In this document: piece after piece, positions 1 to 5,643 of the stretch
Position numbering within the stretch: the first letter of the stretch is position 1
How the letters are laid out: each line of letters opens with the position of its first letter
Source of the DNA: an uncultured Holosporaceae bacterium
Lineage (GTDB): Bacteria > Pseudomonadota > Alphaproteobacteria > CAISOG01
Direction: 5' to 3'
Assembly: GCA_903887035.1 (NCBI GenBank)
Contig: CAISOG010000235.1
Coordinates: forward strand, 1 to 7,474
Length of the DNA stretch: 7,474 nt
Program-made: the position numbers and the translations under genes
Notes under the pieces: generated by a model
The model's input: the letters and a program-made list of their open reading frames with translations, nothing else
Database searches by the model: none
What the model was told of the DNA's origin: nothing

Positions 1-654
1 ATGGGTGGTCAGCGCGGCCAAATGCTGTTGGCTGCCATAGCCCTTGTTGCGATCCCAACCATAGGCGGGATAATCGGCGGCCAGCGCGCTTAGGTGGTGA
101 TCGCGGGCAACCTTAGCCATGATGGAGGCCGCCGCCACCTCAGTCACCTGGCTGTCACCGTTGATCAGGGTGTACAGCTGGATATGGGCGCTATGGGCGA
201 GGTTCAACGCAGGCGGCAGTTGCGGGGCGTGGGTGCCATCCACCACCACCGCGATGTTGGTCAAGGGCGCGGCATCCTCGCGCGCTGATAACGCTATCAT
301 CAGGGATTCCAGGGCGCGACTCATGGCCAGCAGGCTGGCGCGCAGGATGTTGATCTGATCAATCTCCGCCACGCTGGCCTGCCCCAGGGCGTGATGGGCG
401 TGGTCAACAATGGTGGCAGCCAATTTTTGCCGTTGCGGCGCGCTGAGCGTTTTGGAATCGCGCACCTGTTGGGCAATGGCGGGCGGTTGGTGAACGGTTT
501 GGACTGCAGGAAGCCAACACAGGGCGGCGGCGGTAACGGGCCCAGCCAGGCAACCGCGACCAACCTCATCGACGCCAATCACCAGGCGGTGACGATGGTA
601 CAGGGTCGGCAACTGTTGCGGGCTAAGCTTTTGCGCAGGAAGGATGCGGTTCAT
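1..654 (-). CDS. rnhB: Ribonuclease HII, C-terminus cut by window edge
   Basis: Endonuclease that cuts the RNA strand of RNA-DNA hybrids and starts removal of misincorporated ribonucleotides from DNA. The frame is open for 218 codons from an ATG at 654 and runs off the left edge without a stop; about 10-30 C-terminal residues should be missing. Seen: the GVDEVGRG motif gives acidic residues D29 and E30, DSKTLS follows at 66-71, EIDQINILRASLLAM at 97-111, VVVDG gives D139, INGDSQVTE gives D167, and AAASIMAKVARD lies at 174-185. These four acidic residues match the catalytic set known for E. coli RNase HII (D16, E17, D108, D126). One small oddity is Cys35 where GRGPLAGP is usual. A GAGG ribosome binding site lies about 10 nt before the ATG. 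The gene starts 28 nt after the rpmG stop on the same strand, so co-transcription is likely. Confidence 0.95.
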   Translation of the reverse strand, partial: MNRILPAQKLSPQQLPTLYHRHRLVIGVDEVGRGCLAGPVTAAALCWLPAVQTVHQPPAIAQQVRDSKTLSAPQRQKLAATIVDHAHHALGQASVAEIDQINILRASLLAMSRALESLMIALSAREDAAPLTNIAVVVDGTHAPQLPPALNLAHSAHIQLYTLINGDSQVTEVAAASIMAKVARDHHLSALAADYPAYGWDRNKGYGSQQHLAALTTH

Positions 655-682
655 TAGCAATCCGCCTCAGGCAGCCAAAAGC

Positions 683-853
683 CTATTTGCTAAGCTTGGC
701 TTCCTTAAACACCACATGCTTACGAACCCGTGGGTCGTATTTGCGGAATTCCAATTTGTTGACCAGCTTGCGGGGGTTACGTTTGGCAACGTAATAATAG
801 CCCGTGCCAGCGGTGCTGAGCAATTTGACCAGGATGACGGCGGATTTTGCCAT
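683..853 (-). CDS. rpmG: 50S ribosomal protein L33 (zinc-free type)
   Basis: Small protein of the large ribosomal subunit, 56 residues, the usual length. It begins MAKSAVILVKLLSTAGTG, continues with YYYVAKRNPRK and ends in a basic KYDPRVRKHVVFKEAKLSK tail. Those central and C-terminal motifs are diagnostic for L33. There are no CxxC pairs, so this is the C-minus form that does not bind zinc. GGAG lies about 8-10 nt before the ATG. The gene is followed after 28 nt by rnhB. The upstream stretch on the minus strand carries a TATAAG (889-894) that could be a -10 box, but I see no good -35 at the right distance, so I do not call a promoter. The palindromic element at 955-1103 lies about 100 bp upstream. 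Confidence 0.96.
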   Translation of the reverse strand: MAKSAVILVKLLSTAGTGYYYVAKRNPRKLVNKLEFRKYDPRVRKHVVFKEAKLSK

Positions 854-954
854 GATAAGGCTCCAAGCAATTCAATATACGGTCGTCTCTTATAGCATCT
901 TTTTTGGCTTTTGCTAGCCCTAAAATCAAAATGGTTGGGATGACTCGATTAAGA

Positions 955-1103
955 TATAGTCGTTCCAATTTATAAATATACAGCCTGCGAAAATGTTATG
1001 AAATCGAGAAACGGAGCGGAGTGTACATGGACGTACATGAGCACCGTATCGCAGAGGTCAAAGCATTTGCAGCACTGGAGATTTGTAAAGTGGAATGACT
1101 ATA
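955..1103. mobile_element. MITE-like palindromic element, 149 bp, TA-flanked
   Basis: The two ends are inverted copies: TATAGTCGTTCCA at 955-967 and TGGAATGACTATA at 1091-1103 (one mismatch). The similarity continues inward: reading both arms from outside in gives ATTTATAAAT / CTTTACAAAT, then CAGCCTGC / CAGTGCTGC, then AAATG in both, ACGGAGC / ACGGTGC, down to a centre with two GTACATG copies (1022-1039). Nearly the whole element is therefore an imperfect palindrome that would fold into one long hairpin if transcribed. It has no reading frame. The outermost TA on each side fits a TA target duplication as made by IS630/Tc1-mariner type transposases; that family assignment is inference. A further TGGGATGACT (936-945), like an inverted end with one mismatch, lies 9 bp outside the left end and may be a trace of an older copy. 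The right end supplies the stop codon of the neighbouring phosphatase gene. Confidence 0.7.
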
Positions 1104-1755
1104 GGTCGGCGGGGTTCTGATCCCACAGATTCAGCCGCCATCCCGCCTCATCCTGCACAAACTCGCTGACATGGCCGGTTTTCATCCGCACCGCTGCCTG
1201 GCCGTTGCGCTGGTCAAACAATCCAGGCACCAGCCGCAGGAAATACCGCAACGCCCCGTTGGAGCTGACCACCAGCGCGTAATCCTTGGGGTTGGGCAGG
1301 TGGCGTGGCAGGTCACGGCAAAAATCCGCCACCCGCGCAATCACCTGCGCCTCACCTTCGCCCCAACGGTCGCCGCTGGGGAACTGGCTACGCTGGTGCC
1401 AGGCGGCAAATTCTTCTGCGCCAAAACGATCCTGAATCTGTTGGTCGCTTAGCCCCGTCCAGTCGCCAAAATCAATCTCATTCAGCCGCGCATCCTGCCG
1501 CACGGGCAAATCCAGTTGCAGGGTTTGCAGCACGATTTCGGCAAAGCGGTATTGGCGTTGCAGGGCGCCCGCGAACACCACGGTGGGGCGGCGGTTGCTG
1601 CGCGCCAACGCTTCGCCCAGGGCAACGGCCTGCGCCATCCCCTTGTCCACCAGCGGCAGATCGTTACGGCTGCCCACCGTGACCACCGTGTCGCCAGGGG
1701 CAAAAGTGTTGCCGTGGCGGGCGATTAACAGGCGTTTCATGGCGGGTTGTGTCAT
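1099..1755 (-). CDS. Histidine phosphatase family protein (phosphoglycerate mutase-like)
   Basis: Member of the branch-1 histidine phosphatase superfamily, 218 residues from the chosen ATG; substrate unknown. Seen: LLIARHGNT at 9-17, whose H14 is the expected phospho-accepting His; an ALQRQYRFAE segment with R67 where the SxLxRAxxTA arginine is expected; LNEIDFGDWTG at 91-101 with E93. The second catalytic His, normally in a VSHGG motif, is missing: the aligned stretch reads VVSSNGALR (162-170), with Ser165 in its place. Either this is a subfamily with another residue in that role, or activity is reduced. The start at 1755 is 10 nt past the kdsB stop; ATG 1740 (MKRLL) also fits and neither has a clear Shine-Dalgarno. 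A longer frame reaching back to 1830 would overlap kdsB and add an unlikely Pro-rich leader. The stop TAG (1099-1101) lies inside the terminal repeat of the palindromic element. Confidence 0.85.
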   Translation of the reverse strand: MTQPAMKRLLIARHGNTFAPGDTVVTVGSRNDLPLVDKGMAQAVALGEALARSNRRPTVVFAGALQRQYRFAEIVLQTLQLDLPVRQDARLNEIDFGDWTGLSDQQIQDRFGAEEFAAWHQRSQFPSGDRWGEGEAQVIARVADFCRDLPRHLPNPKDYALVVSSNGALRYFLRLVPGLFDQRNGQAAVRMKTGHVSEFVQDEAGWRLNLWDQNPADL

Positions 1756-1765
1756 GGATGCGGCT

Positions 1766-2635
1766 TTAGGCGGGATTGGTGGTATGGGCGAAGATGCTGG
1801 CAAAATCCACCAACTCCCCCTCCTGCGCAATCAACTGTTCCGCCACCGCAACATCGCCTGGCGCATCAACGCTCCAATGGGTGCGGCCGCGAAAATCCAC
1901 CAGCACGCAACGGATCGGAATACCGTTTTCCAGGGCGCGCAGCTGTTCCAACCCCTCGGCTACCTCCAACGGGGTTTGCGGCAGGGTGGACAGCTGATCC
2001 AACACGTCCAGGCGATAGCCATACAGCCCGATGTGGCGATAGACGGGGATGGCATCACCCTCAGGCAGCTTGCGGAAATAGGGGATGATGGCTTTCGAGA
2101 AATACAGGGCGTTGCGATCTTTATCGAACACCGCCAGCGTACCACTGCTGGGATTTGATTCCTTGTTCTTTTTTAACTGATCCAACTGCGCCCGCGACAT
2201 TTGCCAGACGGGGGTGACCATGCCCACGCTGGGCGACTGTTGCAACTCATCCACCATTGCCTGCAACACCCATGGCGGGGTTAGCAGTGCGTCGCCCTGA
2301 AAATTCACCACCGCGTCGGGGCGTTCGGCGACGGGCAGCTGGGCAAAAACCGCCTGCACCCGATCGGTGCCGGTGGCACATTCCGCGGGGGTCATCACCA
2401 CGGTTGCGCCAAAGCTGGCGGCATGGTCGGCAATCCGTTGGTCATCGGTGGCGATATAAACGCCGCTGACATTCTTGACCTGCTGGGCGATGCCCCAAAT
2501 CCGCTGCAACATGGTAATGCCCGCCACCGCCGCCAATGGCTTGCCAGGAAACCGCACCGAGCCATAGCGGGATGGGATGACCAGGGCTACAGTGGGGGCT
2601 ACCCTGGGGGCTACGGGGGGGGCGGCTGTGGTCAT
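1766..2635 (-). CDS. kdsB: 3-deoxy-manno-octulosonate cytidylyltransferase (CMP-Kdo synthetase)
   Basis: Transfers CMP from CTP to Kdo, activating it for the inner core of lipopolysaccharide; cytoplasmic. The protein has 289 residues, against about 250 usual. Extra length sits in a Pro/Ala/Val leader (1-15), a KKNKESNPSSG segment near 155-165 and the C-terminus. Seen: VIPSRYGSVRFPGKPL (19-34) for nucleotide binding, YIATDD (60-65), CATGTDRV (86-93), QGD (113-115, metal-binding Asp115), ALYFSK (176-181), VYRHIGLYGYR (198-208), PLEVAEGLEQLRALENG (222-238) and SVDAPGD (255-261, Asp257 region). Departures from the family are QGDAL where QGDEP is usual, and YFSK where YFSR is usual. ATG 2635 is preceded by an AGAAAG-like site; a GTG at 2668 in frame lacks one. 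A run of eight C (2615-2622) falls in codons 5-7. The phosphatase gene follows after 10 nt. The neighbouring lipA tail remnant suggests lipA was once directly upstream. Confidence 0.9.
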   Translation of the reverse strand: MTTAAPPVAPRVAPTVALVIPSRYGSVRFPGKPLAAVAGITMLQRIWGIAQQVKNVSGVYIATDDQRIADHAASFGATVVMTPAECATGTDRVQAVFAQLPVAERPDAVVNFQGDALLTPPWVLQAMVDELQQSPSVGMVTPVWQMSRAQLDQLKKNKESNPSSGTLAVFDKDRNALYFSKAIIPYFRKLPEGDAIPVYRHIGLYGYRLDVLDQLSTLPQTPLEVAEGLEQLRALENGIPIRCVLVDFRGRTHWSVDAPGDVAVAEQLIAQEGELVDFASIFAHTTNPA

Positions 2636-2702
2636 GGCGGGGGGCTTTCTTTTTAGATTTTGCGGCACCGACTAAGCAGGAAATCTAAAATTTCTGGCCT
2701 CG

Positions 2703-2741
2703 TTAGGCAACGACCTCAGCCGCCTGCAACTGCGCTATACG
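2703..2741 (-). pseudogene. Remnant of the lipA 3' end (duplicate tail)
   Basis: Read on the minus strand these 13 codons give RIAQLQAAEVVA followed by TAA. The intact lipA 1.37 kb away ends RLAQLQAAEVVA followed by TAG. The two share 23 identical bases in the middle (2710-2732 and 4079-4101). On either side they differ mostly at third codon positions (CGT/CGC, GCG/GCC, GTT/GTG, GCC/GCA), the pattern left by coding constraint. No matching lipA residues precede the Arg. The permease stop codon (2735-2737) overlaps this fragment in another frame. I infer that this is the ancestral lipA end, left next to kdsB when the permease segment was inserted, and that the present lipA tail came with the insert, or the reverse. 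Confidence 0.75.
2710..2732. repeat. Direct repeat, copy 1 (flanks permease islet, kdsB side)
   Basis: This 23-bp sequence, beginning ACGACCTCAGCC on the plus strand, recurs exactly and in the same orientation at 4079-4101. The pair brackets the permease gene and looks like the left and right ends of an integrated segment. No integrase or transposase gene lies between the copies. Confidence 0.8.
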
Positions 2742-4033
2742 GCTAACACCCGCTTCCTTTCCAAGATGGCATGCAAGCTAATTTGAATCAGGGCGGCTGC
2801 CAACATGGCATCAATCATCGGTATGGTGGTTAGTGTCGTCCAACCAAGCCCCATATTCTCTGGGGTAGTGGTCAGCGACCCTACGGCCAACCCACCCAAC
2901 CATGCCAGCAATTGTGGCACGCGAAATGCAGGAACATCCGTGGTATTGCTGTATCGTGATTGGTTAAACCAATAATCGGCCACATAAACCCCCGCCATCG
3001 GGGCAAACAAATTGCCACTGAAAATCAGCCAAGCGGTAAAATTTTCTAAAATGCCCATAACCGCAAACAATGTTCCAAACACGCCAACAGCTACAGCAAT
3101 TTGCCATCGTGGCCATTTTGGCAAAAACAAGTTTAGCGATAGGGCACCTGTATAAACATTGGTGTCGTTGGTCGTCCAGGTGGCCAATAACAGGACGATA
3201 ATGGCCAGGGATCCAAACCCTAGCCCCAACATCACCTGCATATAGTCATTCTGGCCAGCGGCTAAGGCTACTGAACCTGTCAGAATAAGAAGCAATGGGT
3301 ATGCCAGCACATAGTTGGATACAATCCCAATTGTTGTAGCCCGTGTTCGCTTCATAAAACGCGTCACATCTGGCATAGTGGATGCAAAACCATAGGCACC
3401 CGCCACCATCGCAATCATAGCCCCCAGGCTGATTTGATTGGAGGAAGGTAAATTGCCAAGGCTTGCCAATTTGCCATCGATGAAAAACACATAGAGCGGT
3501 AAAATCAGCAACACCATTAGCAACGGCACGGCAACATAACTAAGTTTCCCAAGTCCACGGTATCCAATAACTGCGGTGGTCGACATTATTAGACCAGAAA
3601 GAATGGTCACAATTGTTGGATTAAGCTGCACGCCCCAAACCTGGCTGGATAATTGCACAAAGGCTGCGGAGAAGACTGCTGTCTGAATACCAAACCACCC
3701 AATTGATGATATAGCCATCGCCAAATTGGCCAACACAGAACCATTTGTTCCAAATGCAATTTTAGCAAGCATTGCGGTTGGAAGCCCTGTTCGTTGGCCA
3801 ACTATGCCCGTAATTAAGGCAACCCCAGCGGCCAGAATGCCCCCTAAAAAAGCAGCCAAAATAAATTGCGTATAGGGTATCTGATGCGCCATATCCGCCC
3901 CCATCACAAAAACAGGAACACAGATGGTGCAGCCAATCATAACCCCAGTCAAAAACCACCAACCCTGTTTTTGACTTTGATTGGTAGGAACGAAGGGGGA
4001 ATCTTCATTCATGAGTTTAATCAATTTGGACAT
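2735..4033 (-). CDS. NCS1-family permease (CodB-like cytosine/purine transporter)
   Basis: Inner-membrane transporter of the nucleobase:cation symporter-1 family, probably importing cytosine or a related nucleobase by cation symport; the exact substrate cannot be read. The 432 residues are close to the roughly 420 of E. coli CodB, with about twelve hydrophobic segments (near 27-45, 55-76, 101-125, 139-158, 165-184, 203-217, 236-258, 271-286, 311-328, 333-352, 372-388, 404-424). Motifs shared with CodB are TGLPTAMLAKIAFGTNGS (82-99), WFG (113-115), DVTRF (222-226), WTTND (286-290) and GVYVADYW (348-355). The ATG at 4033 has GGGAGG seven nt upstream; ATGs at 4051 and 4048 lie before that site and are rejected. 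A short inverted repeat, ATCAA(6 nt)TTGAT at 4047-4062, lies just above the ribosome binding site. Lines I counted by hand are near 50% GC, against about 60% in lipA. No cytosine deaminase is adjacent. Flanking lipA-tail repeats mark it as an insertion. Confidence 0.87.
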   Translation of the reverse strand: MSKLIKLMNEDSPFVPTNQSQKQGWWFLTGVMIGCTICVPVFVMGADMAHQIPYTQFILAAFLGGILAAGVALITGIVGQRTGLPTAMLAKIAFGTNGSVLANLAMAISSIGWFGIQTAVFSAAFVQLSSQVWGVQLNPTIVTILSGLIMSTTAVIGYRGLGKLSYVAVPLLMVLLILPLYVFFIDGKLASLGNLPSSNQISLGAMIAMVAGAYGFASTMPDVTRFMKRTRATTIGIVSNYVLAYPLLLILTGSVALAAGQNDYMQVMLGLGFGSLAIIVLLLATWTTNDTNVYTGALSLNLFLPKWPRWQIAVAVGVFGTLFAVMGILENFTAWLIFSGNLFAPMAGVYVADYWFNQSRYSNTTDVPAFRVPQLLAWLGGLAVGSLTTTPENMGLGWTTLTTIPMIDAMLAAALIQISLHAILERKRVLAV

Positions 4034-4071
4034 TCTCTGGCCTCCCATCAACTGTATTTGATAACAAAAAG

Positions 4072-5058
4072 CTATGCCACGACCTCAGCCGCCTGCAACT
4101 GGGCAAGGCGGGCGGCGCGCATCCGTTCAAAATCGTCGCCAGCGTGATAGGAGGAGCGGGTGAGGGGGCTAGAGGCCACCATCAAAAAGCCCTTGGCATA
4201 CGCCCAGGTCTCATAGCTTTTGAACTCCTCAGGCGTGACATAGCGTTCCAGCGCGTGATGTTTGGGCGTCGGTTGCAAATACTGGCCGATGGTCATGAAA
4301 TCGACATTGGCGGCGCGCAGATCGTCCATCACCTGCAACACCTCCTCCCGCCCCTCACCCAGGCCGACCATGATGCCCGATTTGGTAAACATGCTGGGAT
4401 CCAGCTCCTTAACCCGTTTCAGCAGCCATAGGGAATGGAAATAGCGGGCGCCAGGCCGCACCTCAGCGTACAAACGCGGCACGGTTTCCAAATTGTGGTT
4501 GTACACATCGGGCTTGGCGGCCACCACCACCTCCAACGCGCCAGGCTTTCGCAAAAAGTCGGGGGTCAGGATTTCGATGGTGGTGCCAGGCGAATGGCGG
4601 CGAATGGCGGCAATGGTTTCGGCAAAATGCGCCGCGCCGCCATCGGGCAGGTCGTCACGGTCAACCGAGGTCACCACCACATGGCTTAACCCCATCTGCC
4701 CCACCGCGATCGCCACATTTTCTGGCTCATGCGGATCCAGCAGGTCGGGACGGCCGGTTTTGATGTTGCAAAAGCTGCAGGCGCGGGTGCACACACTGCC
4801 CAGAATCATCACGGTGGCGTGCTTTTTTGCCCAGCATTCGCCAATGTTGGGGCAGGCCGCCTCCTCACACACCGTGTTCAGCTTTAGATCGCGCATCAGG
4901 GTGCGGGTTTCGTGATAGGCCGCCGATACGGGTGCCTTCACCCGAATCCACGCCGGTTTGCGCGCAATACCAGTTGACGCAGCACTGGCGGGGGTATCGG
5001 TTAGGGCGGCGGTCGTGCCTGCTGCCGCTTCTACAGCAATTGATTGATCAAGACTCAT
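4072..5058 (-). CDS. lipA: Lipoyl synthase (radical SAM)
   Basis: Inserts two sulfur atoms into protein-bound octanoyl groups to make the lipoyl cofactor of pyruvate and 2-oxoglutarate dehydrogenases and the glycine cleavage system; cytoplasmic. The 328 residues are normal. The auxiliary iron-sulfur cluster motif is C64-x4-C69-x5-C75 (CEEAACPNIGEC). The radical SAM motif is C90-x3-C94-x2-C97 (CTRACSFC). VTSVDRDDLPDGGA follows, then EILTPDF, YNHNLETVPRLY, SGIMVGLGE, IGQYLQPT and RSSYHA near 301-306, whose second Ser (S303) matches the Ser ligand of the auxiliary cluster in E. coli LipA. Start ATG 5058 is preceded by GATGGA; a TTG six nt further up is less likely. The last codons (AQLQAAEVVA, stop) are duplicated beyond the downstream permease gene. 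Its original downstream neighbour was probably kdsB. Confidence 0.97.
   Translation of the reverse strand: MSLDQSIAVEAAAGTTAALTDTPASAASTGIARKPAWIRVKAPVSAAYHETRTLMRDLKLNTVCEEAACPNIGECWAKKHATVMILGSVCTRACSFCNIKTGRPDLLDPHEPENVAIAVGQMGLSHVVVTSVDRDDLPDGGAAHFAETIAAIRRHSPGTTIEILTPDFLRKPGALEVVVAAKPDVYNHNLETVPRLYAEVRPGARYFHSLWLLKRVKELDPSMFTKSGIMVGLGEGREEVLQVMDDLRAANVDFMTIGQYLQPTPKHHALERYVTPEEFKSYETWAYAKGFLMVASSPLTRSSYHAGDDFERMRAARLAQLQAAEVVA
4079..4101. repeat. Direct repeat, copy 2 (within the lipA 3' end)
   Basis: Exact 23-bp match to 2710-2732, here forming codons of the intact lipA tail (LQAAEVV). With the other copy it frames the inserted permease gene. Confidence 0.8.
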
Positions 5059-5120
5059 AAACAATATCCATCAGGTGCTATGGGGGGACTCGCCCAAATG
5101 TTGGTCAAAACTTACCCGTC

Positions 5121-5148
5121 AACCTATCATTTTTTGCCAAAGGGTCAA
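5121..5148 (-). promoter_or_regulatory. Possible lipA promoter
   Basis: On the minus strand TTGACC (5148-5143) and TAGGTT (5126-5121) are separated by 16 nt and lie 60-90 nt upstream of the lipA ATG. TTGAC occurs three times in this stretch (5148-5144, 5122-5118, and within TTTTGACC near 5108-5103), so the true -35 is uncertain, and the -10 match is poor. The 177-bp gap before lipA is the best place for a promoter. Confidence 0.3.
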
Positions 5149-5193
5149 CCGCGCTTTGGTGCGGGTGCTAAGGCATGGCTGCCCAGTCATAGA

Positions 5194-5238
5194 GATAAGT
5201 CGGGGGGCTAAATCGGGGAGGATAAGTCGGGAAGGCTA
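5194..5238. repeat. Short imperfect tandem repeat, 27-bp period
   Basis: GATAAGTCGGGGGGCTAA begins at 5194 and GATAAGTCGGGAAGGCTAA begins at 5221, separated by a third partial unit AATCGGGGAG. The second copy contains the stop codon of the lipoprotein gene (5236-5238), so that gene's end lies inside the repeat. It is not a recognisable terminator: there is no strong stem followed by a T run on the minus strand. Confidence 0.55.
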
Positions 5239-5643
5239 AGAGGCCGCCAATTTGGGCATCAGCAGCATCGGATCCACCGGCTGTTTGCCCTGGCGCAGTT
5301 CAAAATGCAATTGCGGCTCCTTAACCTTGCCCGTCGCCCCCACCCGCCCGATCATTGCCCCCTGTTTGACCGTATCGCCGCTTTTGGCGTACATCGCCTC
5401 AAGATGGGCATAGGCGGTGATCCAGCCATTGGCATGTTCCACCAGCATCAGATTGCCATAGGTTTCATCACGGCCAGCATAAGTAACGGTGCCATCGGCG
5501 GCGGCCTTTACCACGCTGCCCGCGGCCGCGGCCAGGTTAACACCATCGTTAAAGCTGCCGCCATCCTGACGCCCATAGCCCGACAGCAATCGCCCCTGCA
5601 CAGGCCATACCATCGCTGGCGCTGTGCCAACCCCCCGCCGCAT
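5236..5643 (-). CDS. M23/LytM domain half of the broken lipoprotein gene
   Basis: Downstream half, read alone from the first in-frame ATG at 5643 (MRRGVGTAPAM...). It holds the complete LytM fold: GYGRQDGGS, ADGTVTYAG, YGNLMLVEHANGWITAYAHLE, GDTVKQGAMIGRVGATG, then QLHFELRQGKQPVDPM. No ribosome binding site precedes this ATG and there is no export signal, so an independent product would stay in the cytoplasm. Separate translation is unlikely; it is listed because the open frame may be annotated as its own gene. Confidence 0.5.
   Translation of the reverse strand: MRRGVGTAPAMVWPVQGRLLSGYGRQDGGSFNDGVNLAAAAGSVVKAAADGTVTYAGRDETYGNLMLVEHANGWITAYAHLEAMYAKSGDTVKQGAMIGRVGATGKVKEPQLHFELRQGKQPVDPMLLMPKLAAS

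Noticed and set aside
901..920. GGCT(6 nt)AGCC stem near a T run as a terminator
   Set aside because: The T run precedes the stem on the plus strand, and on the minus strand the stem is followed by A, so the polarity is wrong for an intrinsic terminator.
777..968. Minus-strand open frame of 63 codons overlapping rpmG
   Set aside because: Overlaps the clear L33 gene in another frame and reads into the palindromic element; no conserved motif.
1583..2158. Plus-strand open frame of 191 codons
   Set aside because: It lies wholly antisense to kdsB and the phosphatase gene, has the low-complexity make-up of a GC-rich shadow, and matches no family I know.
2587..2622. Repeated GGGGGCTAC units as a regulatory repeat
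   Set aside because: They are the codons of the VAPRVAPTVA leader of KdsB and are explained by that coding sequence.
2666..2668. GTG as the kdsB start
   Set aside because: No ribosome binding site before it; the ATG at 2635 has an AGAAAG-like site at a workable distance and leaves a leader closer to family length.
2680..2696. GAAAT(5 nt)ATTTC inverted repeat upstream of kdsB
   Set aside because: Only five weak pairs and no matching known site; chance is likely in an AT-rich gap.
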